From: Luteimonas arsenica
GTDB taxonomy: Bacteria; Pseudomonadota; Gammaproteobacteria; Xanthomonadales; Xanthomonadaceae
Length of the DNA stretch: 64,000 nucleotides
Direction: 5' to 3'
Assembly (NCBI RefSeq): GCF_004352825.1
Contig: NZ_SJRW01000001.1
Coordinates: 186,001 to 250,000, forward strand
Shown piece by piece: positions 34,346 to 45,004 of the stretch. The notes below the pieces were generated by a model that saw only the letters and a list, made by a program, of their open reading frames with translations, did no database searches and was not told where the DNA came from. The translations under genes and the position numbers were made by a program. How positions within the stretch are numbered: the stretch's first letter is position 1; each line of letters opens with the position of its first letter.

Positions 34346-34896
34346 ACTTCGACGAACTGCTGAAGGACGCGTGGCAGGGCGAAACGCATTCGACCGATCA
34401 CCGGGAGCTGACGCGTCGCATCCGCAGGCGCCAGTGGCGGCTGCGCCTGCTGCGCGCCGTGGAAGTGGCGTTGACCGTGATGGCGGTGCTGGTGTTCGGG
34501 CGGGCGCTGCTGAGCGGGCGCCTCGACCCTGCGCACTGGCTGTTGATGCCCTTCTTCGTGGTCTTCCTGCCGATGGCGTGGGCCACCGTGCAGCGCGCGC
34601 CGCGACAGCACGCGACCGCGAGCACCAGCAGCTACGCGCGGCTCAGGCTCGCCCAGCTCCGCGCCGGCCTGCGTGACCTGTGGCTGGCCCGGACCACGGC
34701 GTGGTGGCTGCTGGGGTATGCGGTCGTGGCCAACGTGGGTGTGTGGCTGTTGGCTGGCGGGCCATGGCGCGAAGCGGGGCTGGCCCTGCTGGTGGTGGCG
34801 GTTGCATCCGTGGGCGTGACGGCGTGGGTGAACCGTACGCTGCGCCAGCGCTGGCTGCGGGAATATCGAGCGGTCAAGCGGCTGGTCCCGGGCTGA
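34342..34896 (+). CDS. membrane protein paired with the ECF sigma factor
   Basis: A 184-residue protein with a charged cytoplasmic N-terminus (about 45 residues, FDELLKDAWQGETHSTDHREL) and four hydrophobic segments arranged in two pairs. No zinc-binding HxxxCxxC motif is present. The ATGA overlap with the sigma gene and the cytoplasmic head suggest a transmembrane regulator (anti-sigma-like), by analogy with other sigma/membrane-protein pairs. The function is inference. It runs convergent to the HxlR regulator, with an intergenic stretch of 77 bp holding no clear signal. Confidence 0.65.
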   Translation: MNFDELLKDAWQGETHSTDHRELTRRIRRRQWRLRLLRAVEVALTVMAVLVFGRALLSGRLDPAHWLLMPFFVVFLPMAWATVQRAPRQHATASTSSYARLRLAQLRAGLRDLWLARTTAWWLLGYAVVANVGVWLLAGGPWREAGLALLVVAVASVGVTAWVNRTLRQRWLREYRAVKRLVPG

Positions 34897-34973
34897 CGGG
34901 CAGATCCGGTCCTCTGGAGGCGCTCGTGGTTGCCAACGCGCTTGCACTTCTTGAGCGACCGTGGCGTACGCTC

Positions 34974-35405
34974 CTATTGCGAGCGTTCCGTTTTCCGCTC
35001 GTCCTGCGCCTCCAGGATCCTCGGCAGGCTTCCCTCGATCCAGTCCGCCAGCGCCCGCACTTTTTTTGCCGCCTCCCGGCCCAGCGGCGTCAGCCGGTAT
35101 TCCACGTGCGGCGGCACCACGTCGTACGCGATCCGGTCGACCAGGCCGTCGCCCTCCAGCCACTGCAGGGTCTGCGCCAGCATCCGTTCGCTGACGCCGT
35201 CGATGGCGCGGCGCAGTTCGCTGAAGCGGTGGACGCGGGTCTCCAGCACGACCAGCACCAGCACGCCCCAGCGGCTGGTGACGTGCTTGAGCACCTCGCG
35301 CGAGGGGCAGGCGGCCGCCAGGAGTTTGCCCCGGCGCATGCGGCCGAGCAGGGTGGGGTCCTTGTCGATGGCTGGGGTGCCTGAGGCCTTTGCACTTACT
35401 TTCAT
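34974..35405 (-). CDS. HxlR family transcriptional regulator (YtfH-like)
   Basis: A 143-residue winged-helix regulator of the HxlR family. CPSREVLKHVTSRWGVLVL opens the family domain, with the redox-suited Cys near residue 33. FSELRRAIDGVSERMLAQTL is the recognition region, and VPPHVEYRLTPLG the wing. Divergent from a QorB-like oxidoreductase, the same arrangement as ytfH/qorB in E. coli, so it probably represses that gene in response to quinones or electrophiles. A palindrome lies 6 bp before its start. Confidence 0.87.
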   Translation of the reverse strand: MKVSAKASGTPAIDKDPTLLGRMRRGKLLAAACPSREVLKHVTSRWGVLVLVVLETRVHRFSELRRAIDGVSERMLAQTLQWLEGDGLVDRIAYDVVPPHVEYRLTPLGREAAKKVRALADWIEGSLPRILEAQDERKTERSQ

Positions 35406-35410
35406 GTGCG

Positions 35411-35425
35411 TACTTCCTAAAAGTT
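35411..35425. promoter_or_regulatory. putative HxlR operator between the regulator and qorB
   Basis: ACTT (35412-35415) and AAGT (35421-35424) form an inverted repeat around CCTAA in an AT-rich patch of the 70-bp divergent gap. Sites of this shape are typical for small HxlR regulators. Binding is inferred from position. Confidence 0.45.
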
Positions 35426-35475
35426 AGTGGCAATCCTACACTGGCCGCATTCCCCCCACAACGGAGCGAATCCCC

Positions 35476-36321
<846 letters not shown>

Positions 36322-36457
36322 CGGCGGACTGTCCTCAAGACCCTGCACGCGCGTGCCGCAGACCCCCGACGCATGCGGAACACTCCTGTTCCGGCGCGGA
36401 GCGGGTGGGTCGGTTCCGCGCCGATAAAATCGTCCTTCTGAAGCACTGGGGCCAACG

Positions 36458-37276
36458 ATGACGACAGACACATACAAGGTGCAGAAGCTGCAGCATCCCA
36501 TCCGCACGCGGCGCCTGGAGGTCAGGCGCGTGGTGGAGCTGGGCCCGTCGATGCGGCGCATCACCCTGGGCGGGGACGCGCTGGCCGGCTTCGTCTCGGC
36601 CTCGTTCGATGACCACGTCAAGCTGATCGTTCCGGAGGCCGCGGGCGGCGAGCCCAACGTGCCGACGCTGGGCCCTGATGGCCTGGTGTTCGAGGAAGGC
36701 ACGGCGAAGCCCGCGATGCGCGACTACACGCCGCGCCGCTACGACCCGGACGCGAACGAGCTCGACATCGATTTCGTGCTCGGCCACGCCGGTCCGGCAA
36801 CCGCATGGGCCACGGATGCCGCACCGGGCCACCCGATCGGCATCGCCGGGCCGCGCGGTTCATCCGTGGTGCCGACCGCGTTCGACTGGCATGTGCTGAT
36901 CGGCGACGAGACCGCGATCCCGGCGATCGGGCGCAGGCTGGAGGAGCTGCCCGCTTCGGCGCAGGCCATCGTCATCATCAGGACGCTGGCCGGAGACGGG
37001 AGGATCGAGTTGCACGGCGAGTGCCAGAGCGAGGTCCGCTGGGTGGTCGGTGGACCGGGCGAGGTGGATACCGGCGAAGGCGTGCTGCTGTCCGCGGTCC
37101 GCGAGCTCGCGCTGCCAGACGAGGGCGAAGGCTATGTCTGGGCCGCCGGCGAGTACAGCGAGATCCGCGCCGTGCGGCGCCACCTGGCCGATGTGCTGGG
37201 CGTCGACAAGAGCCGCATCCGCGCGGCCAGCTACTGGCGCCGCGAGGCGGCCAACGCGCACGAGCGCTTCGACTGA
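36458..37276 (+). CDS. siderophore-interacting protein (ViuB/FAD-dependent ferric reductase family)
   Basis: A 272-residue cytoplasmic flavoprotein that reduces ferric siderophores. The FAD-binding barrel has the MRDYTPRRYD motif near residue 90 (RxYTxR), with GPRGSSVVP close behind. The SIP domain follows with HVLIGDETAIPAIGRRLEELP and VWAAGEYSEIRAVRRHL, ending ASYWRRE. No TonB receptor or siderophore operon is adjacent, though a lipoprotein esterase lies 1.7 kb downstream on the other strand. No clear Fur box was seen upstream. Confidence 0.9.
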   Translation: MTTDTYKVQKLQHPIRTRRLEVRRVVELGPSMRRITLGGDALAGFVSASFDDHVKLIVPEAAGGEPNVPTLGPDGLVFEEGTAKPAMRDYTPRRYDPDANELDIDFVLGHAGPATAWATDAAPGHPIGIAGPRGSSVVPTAFDWHVLIGDETAIPAIGRRLEELPASAQAIVIIRTLAGDGRIELHGECQSEVRWVVGGPGEVDTGEGVLLSAVRELALPDEGEGYVWAAGEYSEIRAVRRHLADVLGVDKSRIRAASYWRREAANAHERFD

Positions 37277-37368
37277 TCCAGCCCGTTGATGCAGGTGCGG
37301 CGCATGGAATACTGGTCGGCGGCACAGTGCGTCGCGAAGCCGCGGGACGGATCGGAGGGCGCGCGGAA

Positions 37369-38142
37369 TTGAGCGGAATTCACGGTGGTGACGGGCGGAA
37401 GAACTGGTTCGAGGAAGGTGGGCAGGGCTATGCGAAGTTCCGGCCCGACTATCCGCCGGAGCTTGCCGCTCATCTGGCCGGACTGTGCGGACGGCGGCGA
37501 CTGGCCATCGACGTGGGCTGCGGCACCGGACAGCTGACCACGCTGCTTGCACCCCATTTCGATGAGGTGATCGGACTGGACCCGAGCGCGGACCAGGTCG
37601 CGAATGCGCGCGCGGCCGATCGGGCCCGGTATCTGGTGTCGCCCGCCGAGCGGCTGCCGCTGCCCGATGGCAGCGTGGACCTGGTTGCCGTGGCGCAGGC
37701 CGCGCACTGGTTCGATCTGCCGGCGTTCTACGCGGAAGCCCGCCGCGTCGCAGCGCCCGATGCCGTCCTGGCCCTGGTCAGCTACGGCGTTGCACGTCTG
37801 GAACCGGAGCTTGACGAGCGCTTCCAGCGCTTCTACTGGAAGGAAATCGGCCCGTTCTGGCCGCCCGAGCGCAGCCTCGTGGACGGCGGGTACGCGGACC
37901 TGGATTTCCCGTTCGAGGAGCTGGCGCCTGCGCAGCTGGAGATCCGCAAGGCGTGGAGCCTGCCGCAGTTCCTGGGCTACGTCGCGACCTGGTCGGCGGT
38001 GCGCAGGGCGAGGGCGGCCGGGCGGGAGCAGATCGTGCAGCGGTTCGTGCAGGACCTGGCCGGGCTGTGGGGAGAGGCACGGGGCAGGCGCCCGGTGACG
38101 TGGCCGATCAACATGCGCGTGGGACGCGTCCTGCCGAGCTAG
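37369..38142 (+). CDS. class I SAM-dependent methyltransferase
   Basis: A 257-residue cytoplasmic methyltransferase of the Methyltransf_11 group, related to trans-aconitate/TMT1-like enzymes. It opens FEEGGQGYAKFRPDYP, followed by motif I IDVGCGTGQL, motif II GLDPSADQ and the post-I AQAAHWFDLPAFYAEARRV block, which is diagnostic of this subgroup. The substrate is unknown. The start is probably TTG 37369, preceded by GGAGG at 37354-37358; a GTG at 37327 is an alternative. Lies 92 bp after the siderophore-interacting protein. Confidence 0.78.
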   Translation: MSGIHGGDGRKNWFEEGGQGYAKFRPDYPPELAAHLAGLCGRRRLAIDVGCGTGQLTTLLAPHFDEVIGLDPSADQVANARAADRARYLVSPAERLPLPDGSVDLVAVAQAAHWFDLPAFYAEARRVAAPDAVLALVSYGVARLEPELDERFQRFYWKEIGPFWPPERSLVDGGYADLDFPFEELAPAQLEIRKAWSLPQFLGYVATWSAVRRARAAGREQIVQRFVQDLAGLWGEARGRRPVTWPINMRVGRVLPS

Positions 38143-38169
38143 CCGGGCTGTCCGTCTTCCGCAGGCAGG

Positions 38170-38976
38170 TCAACAAGGCGCGGCGCTGGCGGCCGAGCCG
38201 ATCGCATTGAGCACGGCGTTCACGATCCGGGTGGTGATGCGCCCCCGGTTCAGCACGATGTCGCACAGGAATCCGAACACCAGCGCCAGGTAGGCCACGT
38301 AAGCCAGGCCGACGTAGTCACCGTGGATGATGGTCATCAGCCAGTTCTGCTTGAAGACGTAGAAGTACGCGCATGCCAGCGTCGAAATCACCAGGAGCAG
38401 GCACGGGACGAACAGCTGCATGGTGGCGCCCGGCTTCAGGAACGCGGCCGCGACGAGCAGCAGGAACATGGCCGCGCTCGAGCCGGAGAAGATGCGGATG
38501 TCGCGCTTGAGGTCGGCGACGACCTCGACGTAGGTGGAATGGATGAGCGCCGTGATGCGCTCGTTGGCCCGTTCGAGCGCGTGGATCTGCATGGTCGTTC
38601 CCTGCCGGATCCGTTCGGCCCAGAGGGTCCTGCAATCGCAGTCCGGATCGCGGATCGTGGCAATGGCCGCCCCCATGCGCTGATGTGCATTGCGCCGAAG
38701 CAATTCCCTGTAGCGTTCGATGTCCGCTTCGTTCCTCGCATACACGTGGGCGGCCATGCGCGAGAGCGCACCCTCGCCCGCGGGCGGCTGGACCGAGTCG
38801 ATCTTCCGGTCGACCCGTGTCGCGACTTCCCGCTCGATGTAGCCGGCGGCGAACGACTCGACCCATGCGGGTGTGTGGAACGTCAGGAAGAAGGTGAAGC
38901 CGAACAGGGCGGCGCCCAGCAGTCCCGCAAGCAGGAGAATGGCCTTGCGCGTGCGATGCGGCTTCATTCCGGGCAT
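38170..38976 (-). CDS. hypothetical membrane protein
   Basis: Not recognised. A 268-residue protein with one N-terminal helix, a ~110-residue soluble stretch rich in charged helices with a DCDC motif (DPDCDCRT), then about four C-terminal membrane helices. The soluble part (VDRKIDSVQPPAGEGAL through ITALIHSTYVEV) has coiled-coil character and would face the periplasm. Start at 38976 or 38967; neither has a strong ribosome-binding site. It follows the esterase by 21 bp in the same orientation and may be co-transcribed. Confidence 0.6.
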   Translation of the reverse strand: MPGMKPHRTRKAILLLAGLLGAALFGFTFFLTFHTPAWVESFAAGYIEREVATRVDRKIDSVQPPAGEGALSRMAAHVYARNEADIERYRELLRRNAHQRMGAAIATIRDPDCDCRTLWAERIRQGTTMQIHALERANERITALIHSTYVEVVADLKRDIRIFSGSSAAMFLLLVAAAFLKPGATMQLFVPCLLLVISTLACAYFYVFKQNWLMTIIHGDYVGLAYVAYLALVFGFLCDIVLNRGRITTRIVNAVLNAIGSAASAAPC

Positions 38977-38997
38977 TCCCTGTCCTGGCGCGTGATG

Positions 38998-39933
38998 TTA
39001 CGGCGTTTCCGGCCCGGTTCGCCGCATGGCGTCGCGGAACAGCCACAGCATCGCGCGCCGGTAAGCGTCGCCGATGCTGGCGGCGTGGGTGCCTTCGGGC
39101 AGGACCACCAGCTCGATGTCCCACGGCGCGTCGGGCCGCTGCTGCCAGGTCGCCGACCATTCGGCCGCGTGCCGGACTCGCGCCGCCGTGTCCCGCGCGC
39201 CGCTGGCGACGACGAGCTGCAGGTCGTCGCGCCGGTGCGTGGCAGGCGCGCCGAACAGCTGTTCGCGCGCGGGTCCGGGCGAGGGGTTGCTGGCGATCCG
39301 GCTCCAGAACAGGTCCGGGTCGCGGATCGCGGACCAGAGCACGAAGTATCCGGCCCGCGACTGGCCGACGAGCACGCGGCGCTCGGGATCGGCGTGGTAG
39401 CGGCGCTCCACTTCCGGCAACAGCTGTTCGCGCAGGAAGCGGTGGTGGGCTTCGGCGCCACCCTGGTCGGGCGCGGTGTCGGCGCCGACGGCGGTGAAGT
39501 CGAGGTTGCGTCTGTTGACGGACGGATCGAAGCCGCCGTAGGCGAGGCCGACGATGATCGCTTCGGGCAGGCCTTCGTCGTAGCCGAGGAACAGATGGGT
39601 CGGTGCCAGCAGGGGGAACAGGCTGTCGCCGTCGAGCAGGTAGACCACGGGATACGTGCGGTCGTCCGCGGCGTCGTAGCCCTCGGGCAGGCTCACATAA
39701 GCGTGGTGGGTGCGGCCGCTGTCGCGCGAGACCAGCGGGAAGTAGTCGCCGGCCAGCGCCGGAAGGTATTCCAGCGGCACGGAGTCCGCCGGTGTCTTCT
39801 GCCCGGCCGGCATCGGGACACCCGCGCGCGGGCCTGCGGCCACGGGTCCGGAGGGAGGGTCCTGCAGGCTCGCGCAGCCATGCAAGCAGGCCGTGAGCAG
39901 CAGGGTCGCGGACAGGATCCAGGTGCGCGTCAT
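38998..39933 (-). CDS. alpha/beta-hydrolase esterase, predicted lipoprotein (IroE/Fes-like fold)
   Basis: A 311-residue envelope esterase of the putative-esterase (PF00756-type) family. The signal sequence ends in LLTAC, giving a probable lipidated Cys 16; a further Cys 20 follows. The domain shows YPVVYLLDGDSLF, the nucleophile elbow VGQSRAGYF (GxSxG), a later acidic residue and the catalytic His in LPEGTHAASIG. Relatives hydrolyse trilactone siderophores, S-formylglutathione or acyl esters. With a siderophore-interacting protein nearby, a siderophore-esterase role is conceivable but unproven. Confidence 0.82.
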   Translation of the reverse strand: MTRTWILSATLLLTACLHGCASLQDPPSGPVAAGPRAGVPMPAGQKTPADSVPLEYLPALAGDYFPLVSRDSGRTHHAYVSLPEGYDAADDRTYPVVYLLDGDSLFPLLAPTHLFLGYDEGLPEAIIVGLAYGGFDPSVNRRNLDFTAVGADTAPDQGGAEAHHRFLREQLLPEVERRYHADPERRVLVGQSRAGYFVLWSAIRDPDLFWSRIASNPSPGPAREQLFGAPATHRRDDLQLVVASGARDTAARVRHAAEWSATWQQRPDAPWDIELVVLPEGTHAASIGDAYRRAMLWLFRDAMRRTGPETP

Positions 39934-39991
39934 GGCGGGAGTCTAGCGCCCGGCAACCCCTGGCGTCGCACGGGCGTCGGGATGGCCGTAT

Positions 39992-40009
39992 ACTATCCCC
40001 CCCTATAGT
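39992..40009. promoter_or_regulatory. FrmR operator
   Basis: ACTAT (39992-39996) and ATAGT (40005-40009) flank a run of C (39997-40003), giving the palindrome TATACTAT-C7-TATAGT. This is the characteristic G/C-tract operator of CsoR/RcnR/FrmR regulators, 15 bp upstream of the frmR ATG. The surrounding TATACTAT/CTATAG also supplies -10-like sequence, so binding would block the promoter. Confidence 0.75.
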
Positions 40010-40023
40010 TCCAAGCGCCCGCC

Positions 40024-41474
<1,451 letters not shown>

Positions 41475-41483
41475 GGCACCGCC

Positions 41484-42314
41484 ATGGAACGCATCGAACA
41501 TCGCGCCAGTTTCGGCGGCTGGCAGGATGTCTACCGCCACCGCTCCGAAGTCCTCGGCTGCGACATGACCGTCGGCGTCTACGTCCCGCCGCAGGCGGAG
41601 CAGGGCCCGTGCCCGGTGCTGTACTGGCTCTCGGGCCTGACCTGCAACGAGCAGAACTTCATCACCAAGGCCGGCGCGCAGCGCTACGCCGCCGAGCACG
41701 GGATCATCCTGGTCGCCCCGGATACCAGCCCGCGCGGCGACGACGTGGCCGACGCCGAGGGCTACGACCTCGGCAAGGGCGCCGGCTTCTACGTCAACGC
41801 CACGCAGGATCCCTGGGCGAAGCACTACCGCATGTACGACTACATCGTCCACGAGCTGCCGGCCTGGGTCGAAGAGGATCCGGCCGCCAGCGACGCGCGC
41901 GCGATCAGCGGCCATTCGATGGGCGGCCACGGCGCGCTGACCATCGCCCTGCGCAATCCGGGCCGCTACCGCAGCGTGTCTGCGTTCTCGCCGATCGTCG
42001 CCCCGAGCCAGGTGCCCTGGGGCGAGAAGGCCTTCGCCGCCTACCTCGGCGACGACCGCGAGGCCTGGAAGCAGCACGACGCCGTCGAACTGGTGAAGTC
42101 CGCAAAGGAACGTCTGCCCCTGCTCATCGACCAGGGCGACGCCGACGAATTCCTCGAAGCCCAGCTCAAGCCCCAGCTGCTGCAGGCCGCCTGCGAGGCC
42201 GCCGGCCACCCCCTGACCCTGCGCATGCAGCCCGGCTACGACCACAGCTACTACTTCATCGCCAGCTTCATCGGCGACCACATCGCGCACCATGCGGCGG
42301 CGTTGAGGGGCTGA
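41484..42314 (+). CDS. fghA: S-formylglutathione hydrolase
   Basis: A 276-residue serine esterase hydrolysing S-formylglutathione to formate and glutathione, the last step of formaldehyde detoxification. The family signature [18 protein letters not shown] is intact, the nucleophile lies in [10 protein letters not shown], and an Asp (DQGDADEF) and His (GYDHSYYFI) complete the triad. Nine bases after frmA, in the same operon. An inverted-repeat element starts 13 bp after its stop. Confidence 0.95.
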   Translation: MERIEHRASFGGWQDVYRHRSEVLGCDMTVGVYVPPQAEQGPCPVLYWLSGLTCNEQNFITKAGAQRYAAEHGIILVAPDTSPRGDDVADAEGYDLGKGAGFYVNATQDPWAKHYRMYDYIVHELPAWVEEDPAASDARAISGHSMGGHGALTIALRNPGRYRSVSAFSPIVAPSQVPWGEKAFAAYLGDDREAWKQHDAVELVKSAKERLPLLIDQGDADEFLEAQLKPQLLQAACEAAGHPLTLRMQPGYDHSYYFIASFIGDHIAHHAAALRG

Positions 42315-42327
42315 GGCGGGAAAGTCT

Positions 42328-42525
42328 TTTGCCACGGATGACGCGGATAAACGCGGATTTGCGCGGATAGAGCAGAAGCTTTTTCAGCTATGGATCTACG
42401 CGGGGCGGGCCGGGATATTCCTGCTGCGAGCCTGCAGGGCAGGAACGGATCAAGGCAAGGTGCCACTCAAGAGCTTTGGCTTGATCCGTGTAAATTCGCG
42501 CCCATCCGCGTGAATCCGTGGCAAA
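42328..42525. repeat. inverted-repeat element B (imperfect arms)
   Basis: The left arm begins TTTGCCACGGATGACGCGGA (42328 on) and continues with two more GCGGAT units; the right arm (about 42483-42525) is its imperfect reverse complement ending ATCCGTGGCAAAG. Each arm has at least three copies of the CGCGGATnn unit, slightly diverged. It fills the gap between fghA and the convergent ATPase gene; no gene is seen in it. The oldest-looking copy of the four. Confidence 0.8.
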
Positions 42526-42547
42526 GCTTTTCCATCTCCCGTCGCCG

Positions 42548-43234
42548 CTACCGAAGCTCCGAAAGCACGTAGTCGGTATAGACGAAGCGGTCGTCGCGCA
42601 GGAGGGTCTCGCCGCGGCGCAGTGCGATGGGCGCGGTGAACATCGGCCCCGCGGCCACGCAGGTGTGGAATTCGCCGTTCTCGCCGCAGGCATCCACGCC
42701 TGCGGGCAGGTCGTCCAGCAGGGTGGCGTCGAAGTCGCGTCCCGCGAAGCCGGCATCCAGCTGCCCGGTATCCACGCAGCACAGCGCGGCGCGTAGCCCA
42801 CCGGCCAGCATTTCGCGCGCCAGCGCTGAGGTGTCGCGGCCGAACAGCGGGAACAGTGGCGTCCAGCCCAGTCGCGCGCACAGCGCTTCGCGCCACGCAC
42901 GGATGTCGGCCAGCAGCAGGTCGCCGAAGGCGATGTGGGCGATGCCGGGCCAGCGATTGCGCGCCTCGTCCAGCGTCGCGGCGAAGGCGGCTTCGTAACC
43001 TGTGTTGTCGCAGTTCTGCGGAATCCGTGATTCCAGCAGCGGCAGCCCCGCCGCCGCGGCCTGCGCCTGCAGCACATCGACGCGGATGCCCTGCATCGAC
43101 GCACGCTCGTGGCCTTCGGTGATCGTGGTCAGCAGGCCGACCACATCGACATCGCCGCGTTCGCGCAGCGCATGCAGCGCCCAGGCCGCGTCCTTGCCGC
43201 CGCTCCAGGCCAGCAGCGCGTGCGGCCGTTCCAT
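42548..43234 (-). CDS. DPH6-like ATP-pyrophosphatase (adenine nucleotide alpha hydrolase family)
   Basis: A 228-residue PP-loop ATPase. The pyrophosphate loop is SGGKDAAWALH at residues 11-21. The DPH6-family motifs follow: LTTITEGHERASMQGI, the FGDLLLADIRAWRE block and the C-terminal GENGEFHTCVAAGP. In eukaryotes DPH6 makes the amide of diphthamide from diphthine; bacteria lack diphthamide, so the bacterial family's substrate is unknown. Six cysteines are present, more than usual. Runs convergent to fghA across element B. Confidence 0.8.
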   Translation of the reverse strand: MERPHALLAWSGGKDAAWALHALRERGDVDVVGLLTTITEGHERASMQGIRVDVLQAQAAAAGLPLLESRIPQNCDNTGYEAAFAATLDEARNRWPGIAHIAFGDLLLADIRAWREALCARLGWTPLFPLFGRDTSALAREMLAGGLRAALCCVDTGQLDAGFAGRDFDATLLDDLPAGVDACGENGEFHTCVAAGPMFTAPIALRRGETLLRDDRFVYTDYVLSELR

Positions 43235-43247
43235 TGCGCTGCCGGCC

Positions 43248-43589
43248 TCAGCCGGCGCGGACGTCGCGCAGTTCCCAGGCGCTGCCGGCCAGCAGGCGCA
43301 GGCGGTGCTTCACCACGTCGCCGGGCACCGAGGTGCTGGCCACGAGTTCGATGCGCTGCTCGCGCTGGGTGCCTTCCACGCTCGCACCGGGGTCGGTGGC
43401 ACCGAGCTTCGGATCGACCTCGTCGGGCTCGTCCTGGGTGGCGCGCCAGCGTTCGAACAGGCGGTCGCTGCGCAGGGCTTCCTGCAGTTCGCGAGCGAAG
43501 GCTTCCGCGCCCTGCGCGGTGAAGGCGAATTCCCCGGCGCCGCGGGCGGCGGCGGGGTCGGGGATGGCGATGAAATAGCGCGTGGCCAT
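43248..43589 (-). CDS. hypothetical cytoplasmic protein
   Basis: Not recognised by family. A 113-residue acidic protein without signal peptide or membrane helix. It starts ATRYFIAIPDPAAARG, has a helical stretch FTAQGAEAFARELQEALR, a charged middle rich in Asp/Glu/Pro, and ends with a Leu/Arg strand (VVKHRLRLLAGSAWEL). The ATG at 43589 follows AAGGGACGCC. It lies 13 bp upstream of the DPH6-like gene and is probably transcribed with it. Confidence 0.62.
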   Translation of the reverse strand: MATRYFIAIPDPAAARGAGEFAFTAQGAEAFARELQEALRSDRLFERWRATQDEPDEVDPKLGATDPGASVEGTQREQRIELVASTSVPGDVVKHRLRLLAGSAWELRDVRAG

Positions 43590-43669
43590 GGTGGCGTCCC
43601 TTGCGTGGCGTTGCCGCAAGCTTAGCCTTCGCCGGCGTTAACCGGGTGTAGTGCGGCCGCGCGGAGCCT

Positions 43670-44611
43670 TCAGTCGAAGCTGTGCGGCGCCGCCGCGAAG
43701 CCCACCACCACCGCGCCGCGGCCGACGTTGACCATGCCGGTGGTGCTCATCACGCTTTCGAACACCTCCACGTTCTGGTCGGCGCAGGCGTTGCGCAGGC
43801 GCTCGTAGCCGGGCAGGGCGCGCATCTCGTCCAGGTGGCCGCCGTAGCAGAGGGTGACGGTCGGGGTCATCAGGCCGGCCTGCACGCGGCGGGTGGCGAA
43901 GTCGAACATCTTCTCCGTGGCCGGGTCGAAGCCCTTGATCTTGGCCACCGGCCCGGTGTCGCCGCGGTAGCCGCGCAGCACCGGCTTGATGTCCAGCGCG
44001 GTGCCCAGCGCGGCGCTCAGCATGCTGATGCTGCGGTCGCCCTTGGCGCGCGCGCGGTTGCGGATGTAGTACAGGTCGCGCGGCACCAGGTAGCCGTAGG
44101 TGTTGCTGGCCAGTTCCTCCAGGCGGGTGCGGATGCGCAGCGGGTGCTCGCCGGCGGCGCGCAGGCGCGCGGCCTCGACCGGCAGGATGCCCTGGGCGCA
44201 GAACAGGTTCTGGGTGTCGATCACGCGCAGCGCGAAGGGCGTGGTGTTGCCGGCGGCCGCGCGCGGCTGCTTGTAGTCGTTGAGGATCATGTAGCTCGCC
44301 TTCTGCGCGTTGGCGAAGATCGGGCTGCGCGATCCGGTGATGGTCATGCAGAACACGTAGTCGTAGTCGACCACCAGGCGGTCCAGGAACAGGTCGCGGA
44401 TCTGCTCCGGGGTGTAGGGGATGGTCTCGGCGCTGGCACCGCGTTCGGCGATGTGCGATTCGAGGAAGGCCAGGGTCTGGGTCTCGTCGCGGTGATCGGC
44501 CTGCACGGCATCGCCGATGCGCACGGTGATCGGGAGGATGTGGACCTGTTCGCGTTCGAAGAAGTCCGCAGGCAGGTCGCAGGCCGAGTCGACGACGATT
44601 CCGATGCGCAT
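43670..44611 (-). CDS. DegV family fatty-acid-binding protein
   Basis: A 313-residue DegV-fold protein. It starts IGIVVDSACDLPADFF, the signature N-terminus, then IPYTPEQIRDLF and the ligand-contacting MTITGSRSPIFANAQ. In Gram-positive bacteria DegV/FakB proteins present fatty acids to FakA kinase. No fakA is nearby, and the proteobacterial homologues are poorly characterised. Standing alone with a 111-bp gap after it. Confidence 0.83.
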   Translation of the reverse strand: MRIGIVVDSACDLPADFFEREQVHILPITVRIGDAVQADHRDETQTLAFLESHIAERGASAETIPYTPEQIRDLFLDRLVVDYDYVFCMTITGSRSPIFANAQKASYMILNDYKQPRAAAGNTTPFALRVIDTQNLFCAQGILPVEAARLRAAGEHPLRIRTRLEELASNTYGYLVPRDLYYIRNRARAKGDRSISMLSAALGTALDIKPVLRGYRGDTGPVAKIKGFDPATEKMFDFATRRVQAGLMTPTVTLCYGGHLDEMRALPGYERLRNACADQNVEVFESVMSTTGMVNVGRGAVVVGFAAAPHSFD

Positions 44612-44722
44612 GGCGTTCCCTCTGTTGCAGCTGCAATCGCGGGAATCGTCGCATGCAACGTGCTCGCGGTCACGCCCCGGTGGTGATGGGCTGCGGGATT
44701 TGCGATGCCCGGGGGATCCCGC

Positions 44723-44893
44723 TCAGGGGCCGGGCGGGGCCTTGCCGCGGCGCTTGGCCTCGGCGGCGTCGGCGCGCTCGCGGCTGCGGATGAACAGGGG
44801 CACGCCGATGCCGATGCCGAGCATGATCACGGTGCCGGCGATCAGCAGCCAGCCGACCGGACGGGCGAACAGTTCGACCAGGACAGGATGCAT
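44723..44893 (-). CDS. small single-pass membrane protein
   Basis: Not recognised. A 56-residue peptide with one central transmembrane helix (GWLLIAGTVIMLGIGIGVPLF) and a basic cytoplasmic tail (RSRERADAAEAKRRGK). The ATG at 44893 gives a compact protein; an upstream TTG would add a non-conserved Ala-rich stretch. It stands between the DegV gene and the amidohydrolase pair, in the same direction as both. Small proteins of this kind often go unannotated; support is the clear helix and coding bias. Confidence 0.55.
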   Translation of the reverse strand: MHPVLVELFARPVGWLLIAGTVIMLGIGIGVPLFIRSRERADAAEAKRRGKAPPGP

Positions 44894-45004
44894 TGCCAAT
44901 CTCCCCAGGGACCGGGGGGCATCATTGGCCGCGGCGCGGGCCGCGGTATTGACGGCGGTCAAACGCCGCCGCGGCGTGGTTCCGCGGCGGCGCCCGGGCC
45001 GGGA

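Noticed and set aside
36322-36457. Fur box upstream of the siderophore-interacting protein gene
   Set aside because: The only AT-rich stretch (GATAAAATC near 36422) is too short and does not match a GATAATGATAATCATTATC-like palindrome.
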